Shown here in pieces: positions 8,073 to 15,169 of a stretch of DNA of 33,137 bases. A program made the translations under genes and the position numbers. The notes beneath the pieces were generated by a model that saw only the letters and a program-made list of their open reading frames with translations, made no database searches and was not told the origin of the DNA. Within the stretch, counting starts at the first letter, position 1; every line of letters begins with the position of its first letter. The DNA comes from JACQFK01 sp964619955 (GTDB lineage: Bacteria > Planctomycetota > MHYJ01 > JACPRB01), in NCBI GenBank assembly GCA_964619955.1, contig CAZUJF010000054.1, positions 1-33,137 of the forward strand, read 5' to 3'.

Positions 8073-9269
8073 ATGGGAACCATCCGAGGCGACGTGGAGG
8101 TCCTGAGCATCGCCAATCTGCTCCAGATGCTCTCCGTCAACCACTGCCAGGGCTACCTGACCATCCAGCAGGACAACCAGAAGAAGGTCATCCGCTTCCT
8201 CGACGAGGGCATCCGGCTCGTCAGCGGCGCGCGCCGCACCAACCCGCTCGGCGAGATCCTCATGAGGGCGGGCAAGATCACCCGCGACCAGCTCGACGAG
8301 CTCCTGGCCGAGCAGCGCCGGACCGGCACGCCCCTGGGCGCGATCGTCTCCCAGCGCGGCATCCTGGACCCCTCGGTCATCGAGGGCGCGCTTCGGGAGC
8401 AGGTGGCGGAGGAGATCTACGACCTCTTCACCTGGAGCGGGGCGACGTTCGTTTTCGAGCAGTACGGCAACGCCGCCGAAACCCGCAACTTCGGGGGGCC
8501 GCTCGCCTCGGTGGTGCTCGACACCAACATGATGTCGATCATGCTGGAGGCGGCGCGCCGCGTGGACGAGCTCTCCCGCATCCAGTCCGTGATCCCCGAC
8601 GTCCGGCTCGTCGCCGAGCGCCTCGAACTGCCCGCCGAACTCGACGACCCCAGCCTCGACCGCAGTTCCATCGAGGACATCCTCCCCCTCATCGACGGGG
8701 AGCGCTCCGTCGGCCACATCATCGAGGAGTCCCTCTTCCCGAAATTCACCGTGCTGAGGACGCTGTACGGCCTCGCCCAGCGCGGCGTGATCAAGATCCG
8801 CGACCGCGGCGACGGGTCGAGCACCCCCCACACGGTGATCCGCAGGCCGCCCTCCCCGATCGACGACCGCATCGCGTCGAAGGGGCAGTCCGTCCTGCTG
8901 CTGAGCGAACTGCCCACGTTCCGGCAGGCGCTCTCGATGGTCATCCGCTCCGCGGGATACGACGTCGTGGAGAGCCGCCCCTCCGACGACACCGCGGACG
9001 TGCTCCGGCGCCAGGCCGACCTCGTGCTCCTCGACGTGCCGCTGGAGACGGAGGACGGGCTCCTTTTCTGCAAGCTCATCCGGGAGAAGCTGAAGGTCCC
9101 GTTCATCGTCCTCGCGGGCAACACCTCGAAGCTCGCGGTGCAGAACGCCCTGCAATGCGGCGCGCGCTACGTCCTGGTCAAGCCGTTCAAGGAAGACCTG
9201 CTCCTGGAACGCATTGCAAACGTCTTGAAGGGTCAGGCCGATTCGATGAGAATGCGCGCAGATGGGTGA
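8073..9269 (+). CDS. DUF4388 protein with degenerate C-terminal receiver domain, second paralogue
   Basis: This 398-residue protein has the same order as its upstream neighbour: DUF4388 (1-55), helical middle domain (58-130, EQVAEEIYDLFTWSGATF), a winged-helix-like segment (about 195-245, LPLIDGERSVGHIIEESLFPK in part), a Pro-rich linker, then a receiver-like domain from about 272 to 386. The receiver keeps the phospho-acceptor position (LVLLD, D321) and the switch lysine (LVKPF, K370). It has only one acidic residue at the metal-binding pair (S278, E279) and Ala at the usual Thr/Ser (A348). It may therefore be phosphorylated poorly or not at all. The start follows the previous stop by eight bases, and its last eight bases overlap the third paralogue. 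No histidine kinase is encoded nearby. Confidence 0.87.
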   Translation: MGTIRGDVEVLSIANLLQMLSVNHCQGYLTIQQDNQKKVIRFLDEGIRLVSGARRTNPLGEILMRAGKITRDQLDELLAEQRRTGTPLGAIVSQRGILDPSVIEGALREQVAEEIYDLFTWSGATFVFEQYGNAAETRNFGGPLASVVLDTNMMSIMLEAARRVDELSRIQSVIPDVRLVAERLELPAELDDPSLDRSSIEDILPLIDGERSVGHIIEESLFPKFTVLRTLYGLAQRGVIKIRDRGDGSSTPHTVIRRPPSPIDDRIASKGQSVLLLSELPTFRQALSMVIRSAGYDVVESRPSDDTADVLRRQADLVLLDVPLETEDGLLFCKLIREKLKVPFIVLAGNTSKLAVQNALQCGARYVLVKPFKEDLLLERIANVLKGQADSMRMRADG

Positions 9270-10497
9270 GCTTCGGGGCGACGTCTCGATTCTGAGCCTC
9301 CCGGACCTGCTCCAGCACCTGGCCGGGCACGAGGAGAGCGGCACGCTCAACATCGTGCAGGGCACGATGCAGAAGCTGATCTTCATCGGCCCCGCGGGCA
9401 TGCGGCTCATCTCCACCAGCATCAAGAAGACCAGCTCCCTCGGCGAGATCCTCATCCGGACCCGGAAGATCTCCCGCGGCCAGCTCGACCAGCTCCTCGT
9501 GGAGCAGCAGAAGACCGGCAAGCGGCTGGGGGAGCTCGTCAGCCGCCAGGGGATCGTCACCAAGACCGACATCGAAACGGCGCTGCGCGAACAGGCCCAG
9601 GAGGAGATCTACGACCTCTTCTCCTGGCTGGACGCGAAGTTCCTCTTCACGGAGGGCCCCGAACCCGCCCGCCCCAAGGACTTCCCGCTTGCGGACGTGG
9701 TCGTGGACGCCTCCCCCACCTCGGTCATGCTGGAAGCCGCCCGCCGCGCCGACGAGCTGCTCATGATCAAGAAGGTCATCCACGACGAGTCGATGATCCC
9801 CATCCGGACGACCAAGATCCTTCAGGCGGACAAGCTCGGCCTCAGCGAGGACCTGATCGGGGCCGTCTACGCCCAGATCAGCGGCCGGGTCGGCATCTCC
9901 GAGGTGATCCGCCTCTCCCTCTATCCCCGCTTCGAGGCGCTGCGCGCGATGTACGTGCTCGTCACCAAGGGCTTCGTCAAGGTGATGGACCGCGAAGGCG
10001 CCACGATGGTCCACCTCAAGGCGGACTCCAGCGCGCGCCTGCCGGCCCAGAAGGGCGCGGCGGCGCGGCATCCCTACGCCGTGCCCGCGGGCGTGCGCCG
10101 CTCCATCCTCCTGCTCGGGGACATGCTCAAGTACCGGCAGGCCCTCGCCTCGCTCCTGCGCGAGGCGGGCTACCAGGTGCTCGAGGAGCAGCAGGCCCAG
10201 GCCATGACCCTGATCGCCGAGAACCGCAAGGTCGACGCGCTCATCCTCGACGTGGGGCTGGCGACGTCGGACGAATACCAGTTCGTCTCCTGGCTCTGCG
10301 AGAACACCACCTCGCCGGTGATCGTGCTCTCAGGCGACGCCTCCAAGGAGGCGGCCCTCGCGGCGGTCCAGAAGGGCGCCCGCGCCTACGTGGTCAAGCC
10401 GTTCACGCGGGACTCGATGCTGCGCACCATCAGCGGCGTCTTCCAGCACTCCAGCGCCACGCTCGGCACCGCGAAGACCCCGCCGCCCGCCAGGTAG
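9262..10497 (+). CDS. DUF4388 protein with C-terminal receiver domain, third paralogue
   Basis: This 411-residue protein repeats the architecture of the second paralogue: DUF4388 (1-55), helical middle domain with LGEILIRTRKISRGQL and ALREQAQEEIYDLFSW, winged-helix-like segment ending GFVKVMDREG near 245, linker, then a receiver domain (280-395). Here the receiver is closer to active: acceptor D330 (LILD), Ser at the switch position (S357, IVLSG) and K379 (VVKPF). One metal-site acid is still missing (G286, D287). The start overlaps the preceding gene by eight bases, so all three paralogues and purN form one operon. The downstream gene is convergent and only two bases away, with no clear terminator between. 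The three proteins probably act together in one signalling assembly; this is inference from tandem duplication. Confidence 0.87.
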   Translation: MGELRGDVSILSLPDLLQHLAGHEESGTLNIVQGTMQKLIFIGPAGMRLISTSIKKTSSLGEILIRTRKISRGQLDQLLVEQQKTGKRLGELVSRQGIVTKTDIETALREQAQEEIYDLFSWLDAKFLFTEGPEPARPKDFPLADVVVDASPTSVMLEAARRADELLMIKKVIHDESMIPIRTTKILQADKLGLSEDLIGAVYAQISGRVGISEVIRLSLYPRFEALRAMYVLVTKGFVKVMDREGATMVHLKADSSARLPAQKGAAARHPYAVPAGVRRSILLLGDMLKYRQALASLLREAGYQVLEEQQAQAMTLIAENRKVDALILDVGLATSDEYQFVSWLCENTTSPVIVLSGDASKEAALAAVQKGARAYVVKPFTRDSMLRTISGVFQHSSATLGTAKTPPPAR

Positions 10498-10499
10498 CG

Positions 10500-10895
10500 T
10501 CAGCTGACCTTCGAACCCGGGACGGCGTCCTTCTCGGGGCTCAGCACGATCACCTGGTCGCCCGAGCTGGCGGCGAGCAGCATCCCGTTCGACTCCACCC
10601 CGCGCAGGACCGCGGGCTGCAGGTTGGCCACCACCACCACGCTCTTGCCGACCATCTGCGCGGGCGCGTACCAGGTCTTGATCCCGGAGACGATCTGACG
10701 GATCTCCCCGCCGCCCAGATCCACCTTGAGCACGAGCAGCTTGTTGGCGTTCGCGTGCTCGGTGCACTCCACCACTTTGCCGACCTTCAACGCGACCTTC
10801 TTGAAGTCGTCGATCGTGATCAGGGCCGGGGCGGGGGCCGCCGGCGGCAGCGGCGTCGCGGCGGGCGCGGGGGACGGGGTTGCGGGAGTCGTCAT
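10500..10895 (-). CDS. standalone tRNA-binding domain protein (MetRS C-terminal/beta-like)
   Basis: This 131-residue protein is an OB-fold tRNA-binding domain like the C-terminal dimerisation module of methionyl-tRNA synthetase or the MetRS beta protein. ITIDDFKKVALKVGKV starts the fold near residue 26, followed by ANKLLVLKVDLG and GMLLAAS, all typical of the family. The first 25 residues are an Ala/Pro-rich tail. Such free domains bind tRNA and may support a MetRS that lacks its own C-terminal module. CsaA-type chaperones are shorter and start differently. A GAGG nine bases upstream supports the start. The trans-sulfuration enzyme gene ends 22 bases upstream on the same strand, so both probably form one transcript with a methionine/cysteine theme. 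Confidence 0.85.
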   Translation of the reverse strand: MTTPATPSPAPAATPLPPAAPAPALITIDDFKKVALKVGKVVECTEHANANKLLVLKVDLGGGEIRQIVSGIKTWYAPAQMVGKSVVVVANLQPAVLRGVESNGMLLAASSGDQVIVLSPEKDAVPGSKVS

Positions 10896-10917
10896 GTCGT
10901 CGGTCCTCGTTCGAGTC

Positions 10918-12075
10918 CTATACCTTCTTCAATGCCTGTTCGAAATCTTCCAGGATGTCGGCGGAATCCTCGATCCCCGTGGAGACCCTCAGGAGCCCGT
11001 CCGTGACCCCGATCGCCGCCCGTTCCGCGGGGGTGAGCCCCGCATGGGAGCTGCGCGCCGGATGGGAGAGCGTCGTCGACACGTCCCCGAGGCTGGGCGC
11101 GAGTTCCAGGAGGCGGCAGGCCCGCACGAAGCGGTCGGCCCCCTTCACGCCCCCCCGCACCTCGAAGGAGAGCACCGGCCCCCGGCCCGGGGAGACGTAG
11201 CGCTGGGCTCCGGGATAGTGGACGCGAAGGACCTTCGGATGCCTTCCGAGGCGGCGCGCGATCAGCGCGGCGTTCCTGGAGGCGCGTTCCACCCGGACCC
11301 CGACGGTCTTGATCCCTCGCAGCGTCAGCCAGGCGTCCAGCGGCGAAACGGTCCCGCCGACCAGGATCGCCAGCTTCCGCATCGGCCGCAGGAGCTCCTT
11401 CGATCCGCAGACGATGCCGCTCATCGCGTCGCCGTGCCCGTTGAGGAATTTGGTGCCGCTGTGCCAGACCACGTCCGCCCCCCACTCCAGCGGCCGGCAG
11501 AGCACCGGGGAGGCGAACGTGTTGTCGATCAGGAGGCGGGCCCCCGCCGCACGGGCGCTCTTCGCCAGGCGCGACAGGTCCGCCACGCGGACCAGCGGAT
11601 TCGAGATCGTTTCGGCGAGGGCGAGCTTCGTGCCGGAGGGCAGCGCCCGCTCCATGTCCTCCAGGGGCAGGAAGCGCAGCTCCACCCCGAGCCGGGGAAG
11701 CAGCTGCCTCAGGAGCGAGGTCGTCCCGCCGTAGAGATCCCGCGCGGCGACGACGAGACCGCCTCGCGCCGCCAGGGCGGAGATCATCGCGTGCGCGGCC
11801 GCCATGCCGCTCGTGCAGGCGAGGGCGTCCTCCGACCCCTCCAGGGACGCGACGCATTCCTCGAGCTGGCGTCCGTTCGCGTGTCCGTAGCGCCGGTAGA
11901 AGCCCTCGCGGGCCAGCTCCCCCCGGGAGGCGGCGCCGAGCGTGTCCAGGTCGGGGAAACGGTGGACGGAAGCCAGCGTGATCGGAGGCGCGAGCGGCTC
12001 CGAGGGGCCCGTCTCCGGCCCGGGCGGATGCGCGGCTCGAGTGGACAGTCCGGGAATCCGTTTCACGGGAGGCAT
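10918..12075 (-). CDS. trans-sulfuration PLP enzyme (cystathionine gamma-synthase/lyase family)
   Basis: This is a cytoplasmic, fold-type I PLP enzyme of the Cys/Met metabolism family, 385 residues. K209 in WHSGTKFLNGH forms the Schiff base, D184 in LLIDNTFASP contacts the pyridine nitrogen, and Y63 in YRRYGHAN together with LACTSGMAA (near 85-93) builds the phosphate site. The family includes cystathionine gamma-synthase, cystathionine lyases, methionine gamma-lyase and O-acetylhomoserine sulfhydrylase, and the sequence alone does not separate them. A promoter (TTTACC, 17-base spacer, TAAGAT) overlaps the annotated ATG. RNA would then start at about the GTG at 12066, which gives VKRIPGLSTRAAH, a more usual N-terminus for this family. 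I keep the ATG for caution. Upstream lies the terminator of the TRL lipoprotein gene. Confidence 0.9.
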   Translation of the reverse strand: MPPVKRIPGLSTRAAHPPGPETGPSEPLAPPITLASVHRFPDLDTLGAASRGELAREGFYRRYGHANGRQLEECVASLEGSEDALACTSGMAAAHAMISALAARGGLVVAARDLYGGTTSLLRQLLPRLGVELRFLPLEDMERALPSGTKLALAETISNPLVRVADLSRLAKSARAAGARLLIDNTFASPVLCRPLEWGADVVWHSGTKFLNGHGDAMSGIVCGSKELLRPMRKLAILVGGTVSPLDAWLTLRGIKTVGVRVERASRNAALIARRLGRHPKVLRVHYPGAQRYVSPGRGPVLSFEVRGGVKGADRFVRACRLLELAPSLGDVSTTLSHPARSSHAGLTPAERAAIGVTDGLLRVSTGIEDSADILEDFEQALKKV

Positions 12076-12102
12076 CTTACGGGATTGGATCGCGGGGGTA
12101 AA
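12074..12102 (-). promoter_or_regulatory. predicted promoter for the trans-sulfuration enzyme gene
   Basis: On the minus strand TTTACC (12102-12097), a 17-base spacer and TAAGAT (12079-12074) each match four of six consensus bases. The -10 box overlaps the ATG at 12075, and seven bases lie between it and the in-frame GTG at 12066. This suggests a leaderless mRNA starting at that GTG. Confidence 0.4.
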
Positions 12103-12138
12103 AAGAAACCGCCGCGGGGGCTTGCGCCCCCGCGGCGG
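12100..12138 (-). terminator. intrinsic terminator of the TRL lipoprotein gene
   Basis: A perfect 13-bp GC stem (arms 12109-12121 and 12126-12138) has a GCAA tetraloop on the minus strand, a GNRA-type loop. It is followed by TTTCTTTTT (12108-12100). It lies 20 bases past the lipoprotein stop and just before the next gene on the same strand, so it isolates the two. Confidence 0.88.
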
Positions 12139-12158
12139 CGTTCAAATCAGGCTTCGAC

Positions 12159-12476
12159 TTAGTCGCCGTAGACCGTGACGGTGTACCAGCCGATGATGCC
12201 GAAGATGCTGCGCGCGTGCGCATCCACTTTCGTCACCTTCTTGATGCCGGCCGCCTTCGCGATCGACTCGACGCTCGTGTCGCCCATGGCGACGAATCCG
12301 AGATAGCTCGTGGCCGTCGCGGAGCCCGACTTCGCGCCGCCGTCGTTCGACGTCACGATGGCGGGATACTTCACGTCCGTGTACAGGGAGCCGTGCACCG
12401 GAGCGGCCACGCCCGCGCAACCGACGCCGGAAACCACGACCGCCGCCAAAGCCAGAGCCGCAAGGGATCGCGCCAT
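12159..12476 (-). CDS. TRL-family small lipoprotein
   Basis: This 105-residue protein has a lipoprotein signal: a hydrophobic stretch (LAALALAAVVVSGVG) ending in a lipobox with C20 or so (GVGCAG). The mature part matches the TRL-like family pattern: GSLYTDVKYP, then TSYLGFVAMGDTSVESIAKAAGI, KVTKVDAHA and IIGWYTVTVYG at the end. Members are short envelope lipoproteins of unknown role. The longer open frame up to 12545 is rejected because GGAGG lies seven bases before ATG 12476. The gene stands alone, with its own strong terminator downstream and a divergent methyltransferase gene upstream. Confidence 0.85.
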   Translation of the reverse strand: MARSLAALALAAVVVSGVGCAGVAAPVHGSLYTDVKYPAIVTSNDGGAKSGSATATSYLGFVAMGDTSVESIAKAAGIKKVTKVDAHARSIFGIIGWYTVTVYGD

Positions 12477-12576
12477 AACCAATCCTCCACAATAAAATGA
12501 AACGATTGGAGAAGCTTCGTCATTTTCGCCCCATTTATCAAGCACATTTATCCCGGAACGCGGAGATTTTTGAGGA

Positions 12577-12582
12577 TAGAAT
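12577..12582 (+). promoter_or_regulatory. -10 box of the RlmI-like gene
   Basis: TAGAAT matches five of six consensus bases and lies seven bases before the ATG at 12590, the distance expected for a leaderless mRNA. No convincing -35 hexamer is seen at 16-18 bases upstream. Confidence 0.45.
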
Positions 12583-12589
12583 CCCGCCC

Positions 12590-13747
12590 ATGACCCCGAC
12601 CCTCGTCAGGCTCCGACGCGACCTCGCCCGCAAGATCAAGGAAGGCCAGCCCTGGATCTTCCGCGAAGCCCTCCATATGCCCCCCACCCTCGCCGACGGC
12701 ACCCTCGTCGAACTGCAGGGCGTCGACGGCAAACCCCTCGCCGTCGGATACTGGGACGCCCGCTCCCCCATCGCCCTGCGTCTGCTCGAACCCGGAAAGC
12801 TGCCGGATCCCGAGAAGGTCCTGAGGCTCCGCCTCAAGGAGGCGCTGGCGCGGAGGCGCGCCCGCATCGACCCCAAGACCACCCAGGCCTTCCGCTGGGT
12901 GCACGGCGAGGCCGACCGCCTCCCCGGCATCCATGTGGACCTCTACGACGACGTGGCGGTCGTGCGCTTCGACGGCGACGGCGCCCGGGCCTATTACCGC
13001 AACGTCTCCCCCCTCCTCCTGGAGGCGGCGAAGCCGCTGACGCTCCGCGGCATCGTCGACCGCCAGACGGGCCGGCGTCTCGCCGGAACCATTCCCGAGA
13101 AGATGCAGGTCCTCGAGAACGGGCTCCGTTTCGAGGTCTCCCCGGGCAGCGGGGGCAAGGGCGGCCTCTTCCTGGACCAGCGCGAGAACCGCGCCCTCGT
13201 GGAGCGCCTCGCCAAGGGCGCGACCGTGCTCAACCTCTTCGGATACAGCGGGGGCTTCTCCCTCTACGCCGCGCGCGGGGGCGCCGCCCGGACCGACACC
13301 GTCGACGTGGCGAAACTCGCCCTGGACGCCGCGCGGCGCAACTTCGAGCTCAACGGGTTCCCGCTCGAGAACGCGGGCTTTCATGCCGCGGACGCGTTCG
13401 AATTCCTCGAGGCGGCGGTCGCGAAACGCCGGACCTGGTCCCTGGTCGTCACGGACCCGCCGAGCTTCGCCCCGCGCAAGAGCGCCACCGAGGGGGCGCG
13501 CAAGAGCTACACCCGCCTGCACCGCCTGGCCGCCGCCGTCACCGCCAAGGGCGGCACGCTCTGCGCGGCGTCCTGCTCCAGCCACTTCCCGCGGAAGGAC
13601 TTCATCGCCTCGATCGAGGCCGGAGTGAAGCAGGCGGGCCGGCGTTTCCGGCTCGACGACACGCGGGGCGCGGGCTTCGACCACCCCGTGATCGCCGCGT
13701 TCCCCGAGGGCAACTACCTGAAGTTCGCCGTCGGACGCGTGGACTAA
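12590..13747 (+). CDS. rlmI: RlmI-like class I SAM-dependent rRNA methyltransferase
   Basis: This 385-residue protein has an N-terminal PUA RNA-binding domain (about 1-75; KIKEGQPWIFREAL, then VGYWDARSPIALRLL) and a class I Rossmann methyltransferase domain. The latter shows GLFLDQRENR, the SAM-binding VLNLFGYSGGFSLYAA, the catalytic-strand VVTDPPSFAPRK and CSSHF near the end. This set is typical of the RlmI/RlmK-like 23S rRNA cytosine-5 methyltransferases, which modify ribosomal RNA in the cytoplasm. The target base is not certain. The frame is open to 12497, but the PUA domain starts at ATG 12590, which a TAGAAT box precedes by seven bases. Its stop overlaps the stop of the convergent Dabb gene. 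Confidence 0.9.
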   Translation: MTPTLVRLRRDLARKIKEGQPWIFREALHMPPTLADGTLVELQGVDGKPLAVGYWDARSPIALRLLEPGKLPDPEKVLRLRLKEALARRRARIDPKTTQAFRWVHGEADRLPGIHVDLYDDVAVVRFDGDGARAYYRNVSPLLLEAAKPLTLRGIVDRQTGRRLAGTIPEKMQVLENGLRFEVSPGSGGKGGLFLDQRENRALVERLAKGATVLNLFGYSGGFSLYAARGGAARTDTVDVAKLALDAARRNFELNGFPLENAGFHAADAFEFLEAAVAKRRTWSLVVTDPPSFAPRKSATEGARKSYTRLHRLAAAVTAKGGTLCAASCSSHFPRKDFIASIEAGVKQAGRRFRLDDTRGAGFDHPVIAAFPEGNYLKFAVGRVD

Positions 13748-14139
13748 TTCTTCGAGAAGTAGTCCACGACGAGCACCTTGTCCAGGTGCGGCTTCAGGAT
13801 CGCGACGAAGTCCTGGTGGGCCTGATGCGGCAGGTAGGCGTTCCGCGCGGCCTCGTCCGGGAACGTCACCACGAAGCAGTGCGTGAAGCCCTGCGCGAGC
13901 TTCTCGGGGCTGACGTCGGTGCCCCATTCGTAGCCGATGATGTTCGGAACCTTCGTGCGGAGCTCGCCGAACTTCTGCTCGATGAGCCGGACCTGGTCGG
14001 CGGGGGCGCCGTCCTTGAACTTGAAGAGCACCACGTGGCGCAGCACGCTTTTCGGGGCGGACATGCAGCAGTCCTCCTTGGGCGCGGTCGCGCAGCCGGC
14101 CAGCAGGATCAGGGAGCCCAGCGAGATCATCTGTTTCAT
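13744..14139 (-). CDS. Dabb-domain (stress-responsive alpha/beta barrel) lipoprotein
   Basis: This 131-residue protein has a lipoprotein signal (MKQMISLGSLILLAGC, lipobox Cys at 16), then a Dabb domain starting SVLRHVVLFKFKDGAP near 31. HCFVVTFPDEAARNAYLPH and a C-terminal LDKVLVVDYF complete the dimeric alpha/beta barrel fold. Dabb proteins bind small molecules or have no known activity. A lipid-anchored form is typical of diderms with many envelope lipoproteins. A second Cys pair (DCCM) follows the lipobox closely. AGGA seven bases upstream supports the start. The gene is convergent with the methyltransferase, overlapping by four bases. Confidence 0.88.
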   Translation of the reverse strand: MKQMISLGSLILLAGCATAPKEDCCMSAPKSVLRHVVLFKFKDGAPADQVRLIEQKFGELRTKVPNIIGYEWGTDVSPEKLAQGFTHCFVVTFPDEAARNAYLPHQAHQDFVAILKPHLDKVLVVDYFSKN

Positions 14140-14226
14140 GCGCCCATCCTAGCGGCTCCGCCCGAGATCGCCAAGATATAGGGGCCCGCTCCCGCGTCTG
14201 TCGACCGACCGCGTCCCAACCCCTGC

Positions 14227-14255
14227 TTGATCTTCCCCGCCCGGGAGACTACCTT
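14227..14255 (+). promoter_or_regulatory. predicted promoter of the duplicated-repeat membrane protein
   Basis: TTGATC, a 17-base spacer and TACCTT. The -10 box ends six bases before ATG 14262, so transcription would start at or next to the start codon. Confidence 0.4.
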
Positions 14256-14261
14256 GGGGCG

Positions 14262-14957
14262 ATGCGCTTCCGCGTGCTCTTCCAGGCCTGCCTCGCCCTG
14301 GGCTCGGCCCTCTCGGTGATCGGCGCCGGAGCCATCGCCGCCTGCCATCTCATCGATCCCGGGATGCCCGTGCTGCAGCGGGTGGAAAGCGGCTACCGCC
14401 ATCTGATCTTCGGCTTCCTCTGCCTGACCCTTTTCGCGGTGGCCTCCGCCCTCCTGGACCTCTTCGCGCGGCTCGGAAGGCGCGAGGAGGCGCCCCGGCC
14501 CGAACCCGTCCCGGCGGCCCTTCCCGCCGTCCCCGCGGCCCCGCCCGCCGGCGAACGCCTCGCCTCGCTCTACCACGAGATGAAGACCTACGTCGACCTC
14601 GAGATGTGGGAACTCGCCCTCGAAAAGGCGAACGCCATCGTGAAGGAGTTCCCCGGATCCCGGGAGGCGGACCTGGTCTCCCGGAACCTCAACGAGATCC
14701 GCTGGAAGGCGGAGCCGAAGTTCGTGTCCCGCAGCGAGCCTCTCAGCGCCGACCAGGAAAAGGAATTCCGTGAGAAGGGCCTCACGGCGATGCTGCAGCA
14801 CGTGCGGACCTACATGGACCTGGAGATGTGGGAACTCGCGCGCCAGAAGGCCCTCGCCCTCATGAAGGCCTTCCCCGACTCGCCGGAGGCCGCCGAGTTG
14901 ATGAAGGTCTTCGACACCATCGAGAAGAAGGCCCGGGAGACGGCCCCCCAGGCCTGA
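14262..14957 (+). CDS. membrane protein with a tandem 37-residue TPR-like repeat
   Basis: This 231-residue protein has two membrane segments (about 5-28 and 48-68), a Pro/Ala-rich linker (78-97) and a helical region with two near-copies of a 37-residue unit at 110-146 and 184-220. Both copies contain DLEMWELA followed by a second helix ending in KEFP/KAFP and an acidic third part. The units look like tetratricopeptide-type helix pairs, separated by a charged spacer. TPR-type repeats bind partner proteins; the partner is unknown. With both membrane helices at the front, the repeats probably face the cytoplasm, though topology was not computed. A tiny membrane-protein gene follows after 11 bases and is likely cotranscribed. 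I do not recognise a named family. Confidence 0.82.
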   Translation: MRFRVLFQACLALGSALSVIGAGAIAACHLIDPGMPVLQRVESGYRHLIFGFLCLTLFAVASALLDLFARLGRREEAPRPEPVPAALPAVPAAPPAGERLASLYHEMKTYVDLEMWELALEKANAIVKEFPGSREADLVSRNLNEIRWKAEPKFVSRSEPLSADQEKEFREKGLTAMLQHVRTYMDLEMWELARQKALALMKAFPDSPEAAELMKVFDTIEKKARETAPQA

Positions 14958-14968
14958 ACGGGCGCGAC

Positions 14969-15169
14969 GTGGACTGGAAAGACTGGCTCGCCTTCCCCCT
15001 GCGCGCCGCGGGCGCCCTGGTGCGCATCGCCGGACGCGTCAGCATCGGCGCGACGGGCTTCGTCCTCATGGGCGGAGGACTGCTCCTCGTCGAACCCCTC
15101 GGCATCCTCTATCTGGGGATCCCGATCTTCCTGATCGGCCTGCTGCTCCTGGTCAAGGCGATCTTTTAA
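14969..15169 (+). CDS. small hydrophobic membrane protein, 66 residues
   Basis: The protein starts at GTG 14969 as MDWKDWLAFPLRAAGALV and has two predicted membrane segments: GATGFVLMGGGLLLV, and LGIPIFLIGLLLLVKAIF at the C-terminus. It begins 11 bases after the preceding repeat protein, so both are probably made from one mRNA. The start is uncertain because no clear Shine-Dalgarno sequence is visible. The Gly-rich helices suggest close packing against another membrane helix. I recognise no family. Its stop codon overlaps the mraY stop on the other strand. Confidence 0.65.
   Translation: MDWKDWLAFPLRAAGALVRIAGRVSIGATGFVLMGGGLLLVEPLGILYLGIPIFLIGLLLLVKAIF

Noticed and set aside
12497..12589. 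N-terminal extension of the RlmI-like protein
   Set aside because: The extension has lower GC, lacks a domain, and contains the likely -10 box of the gene.
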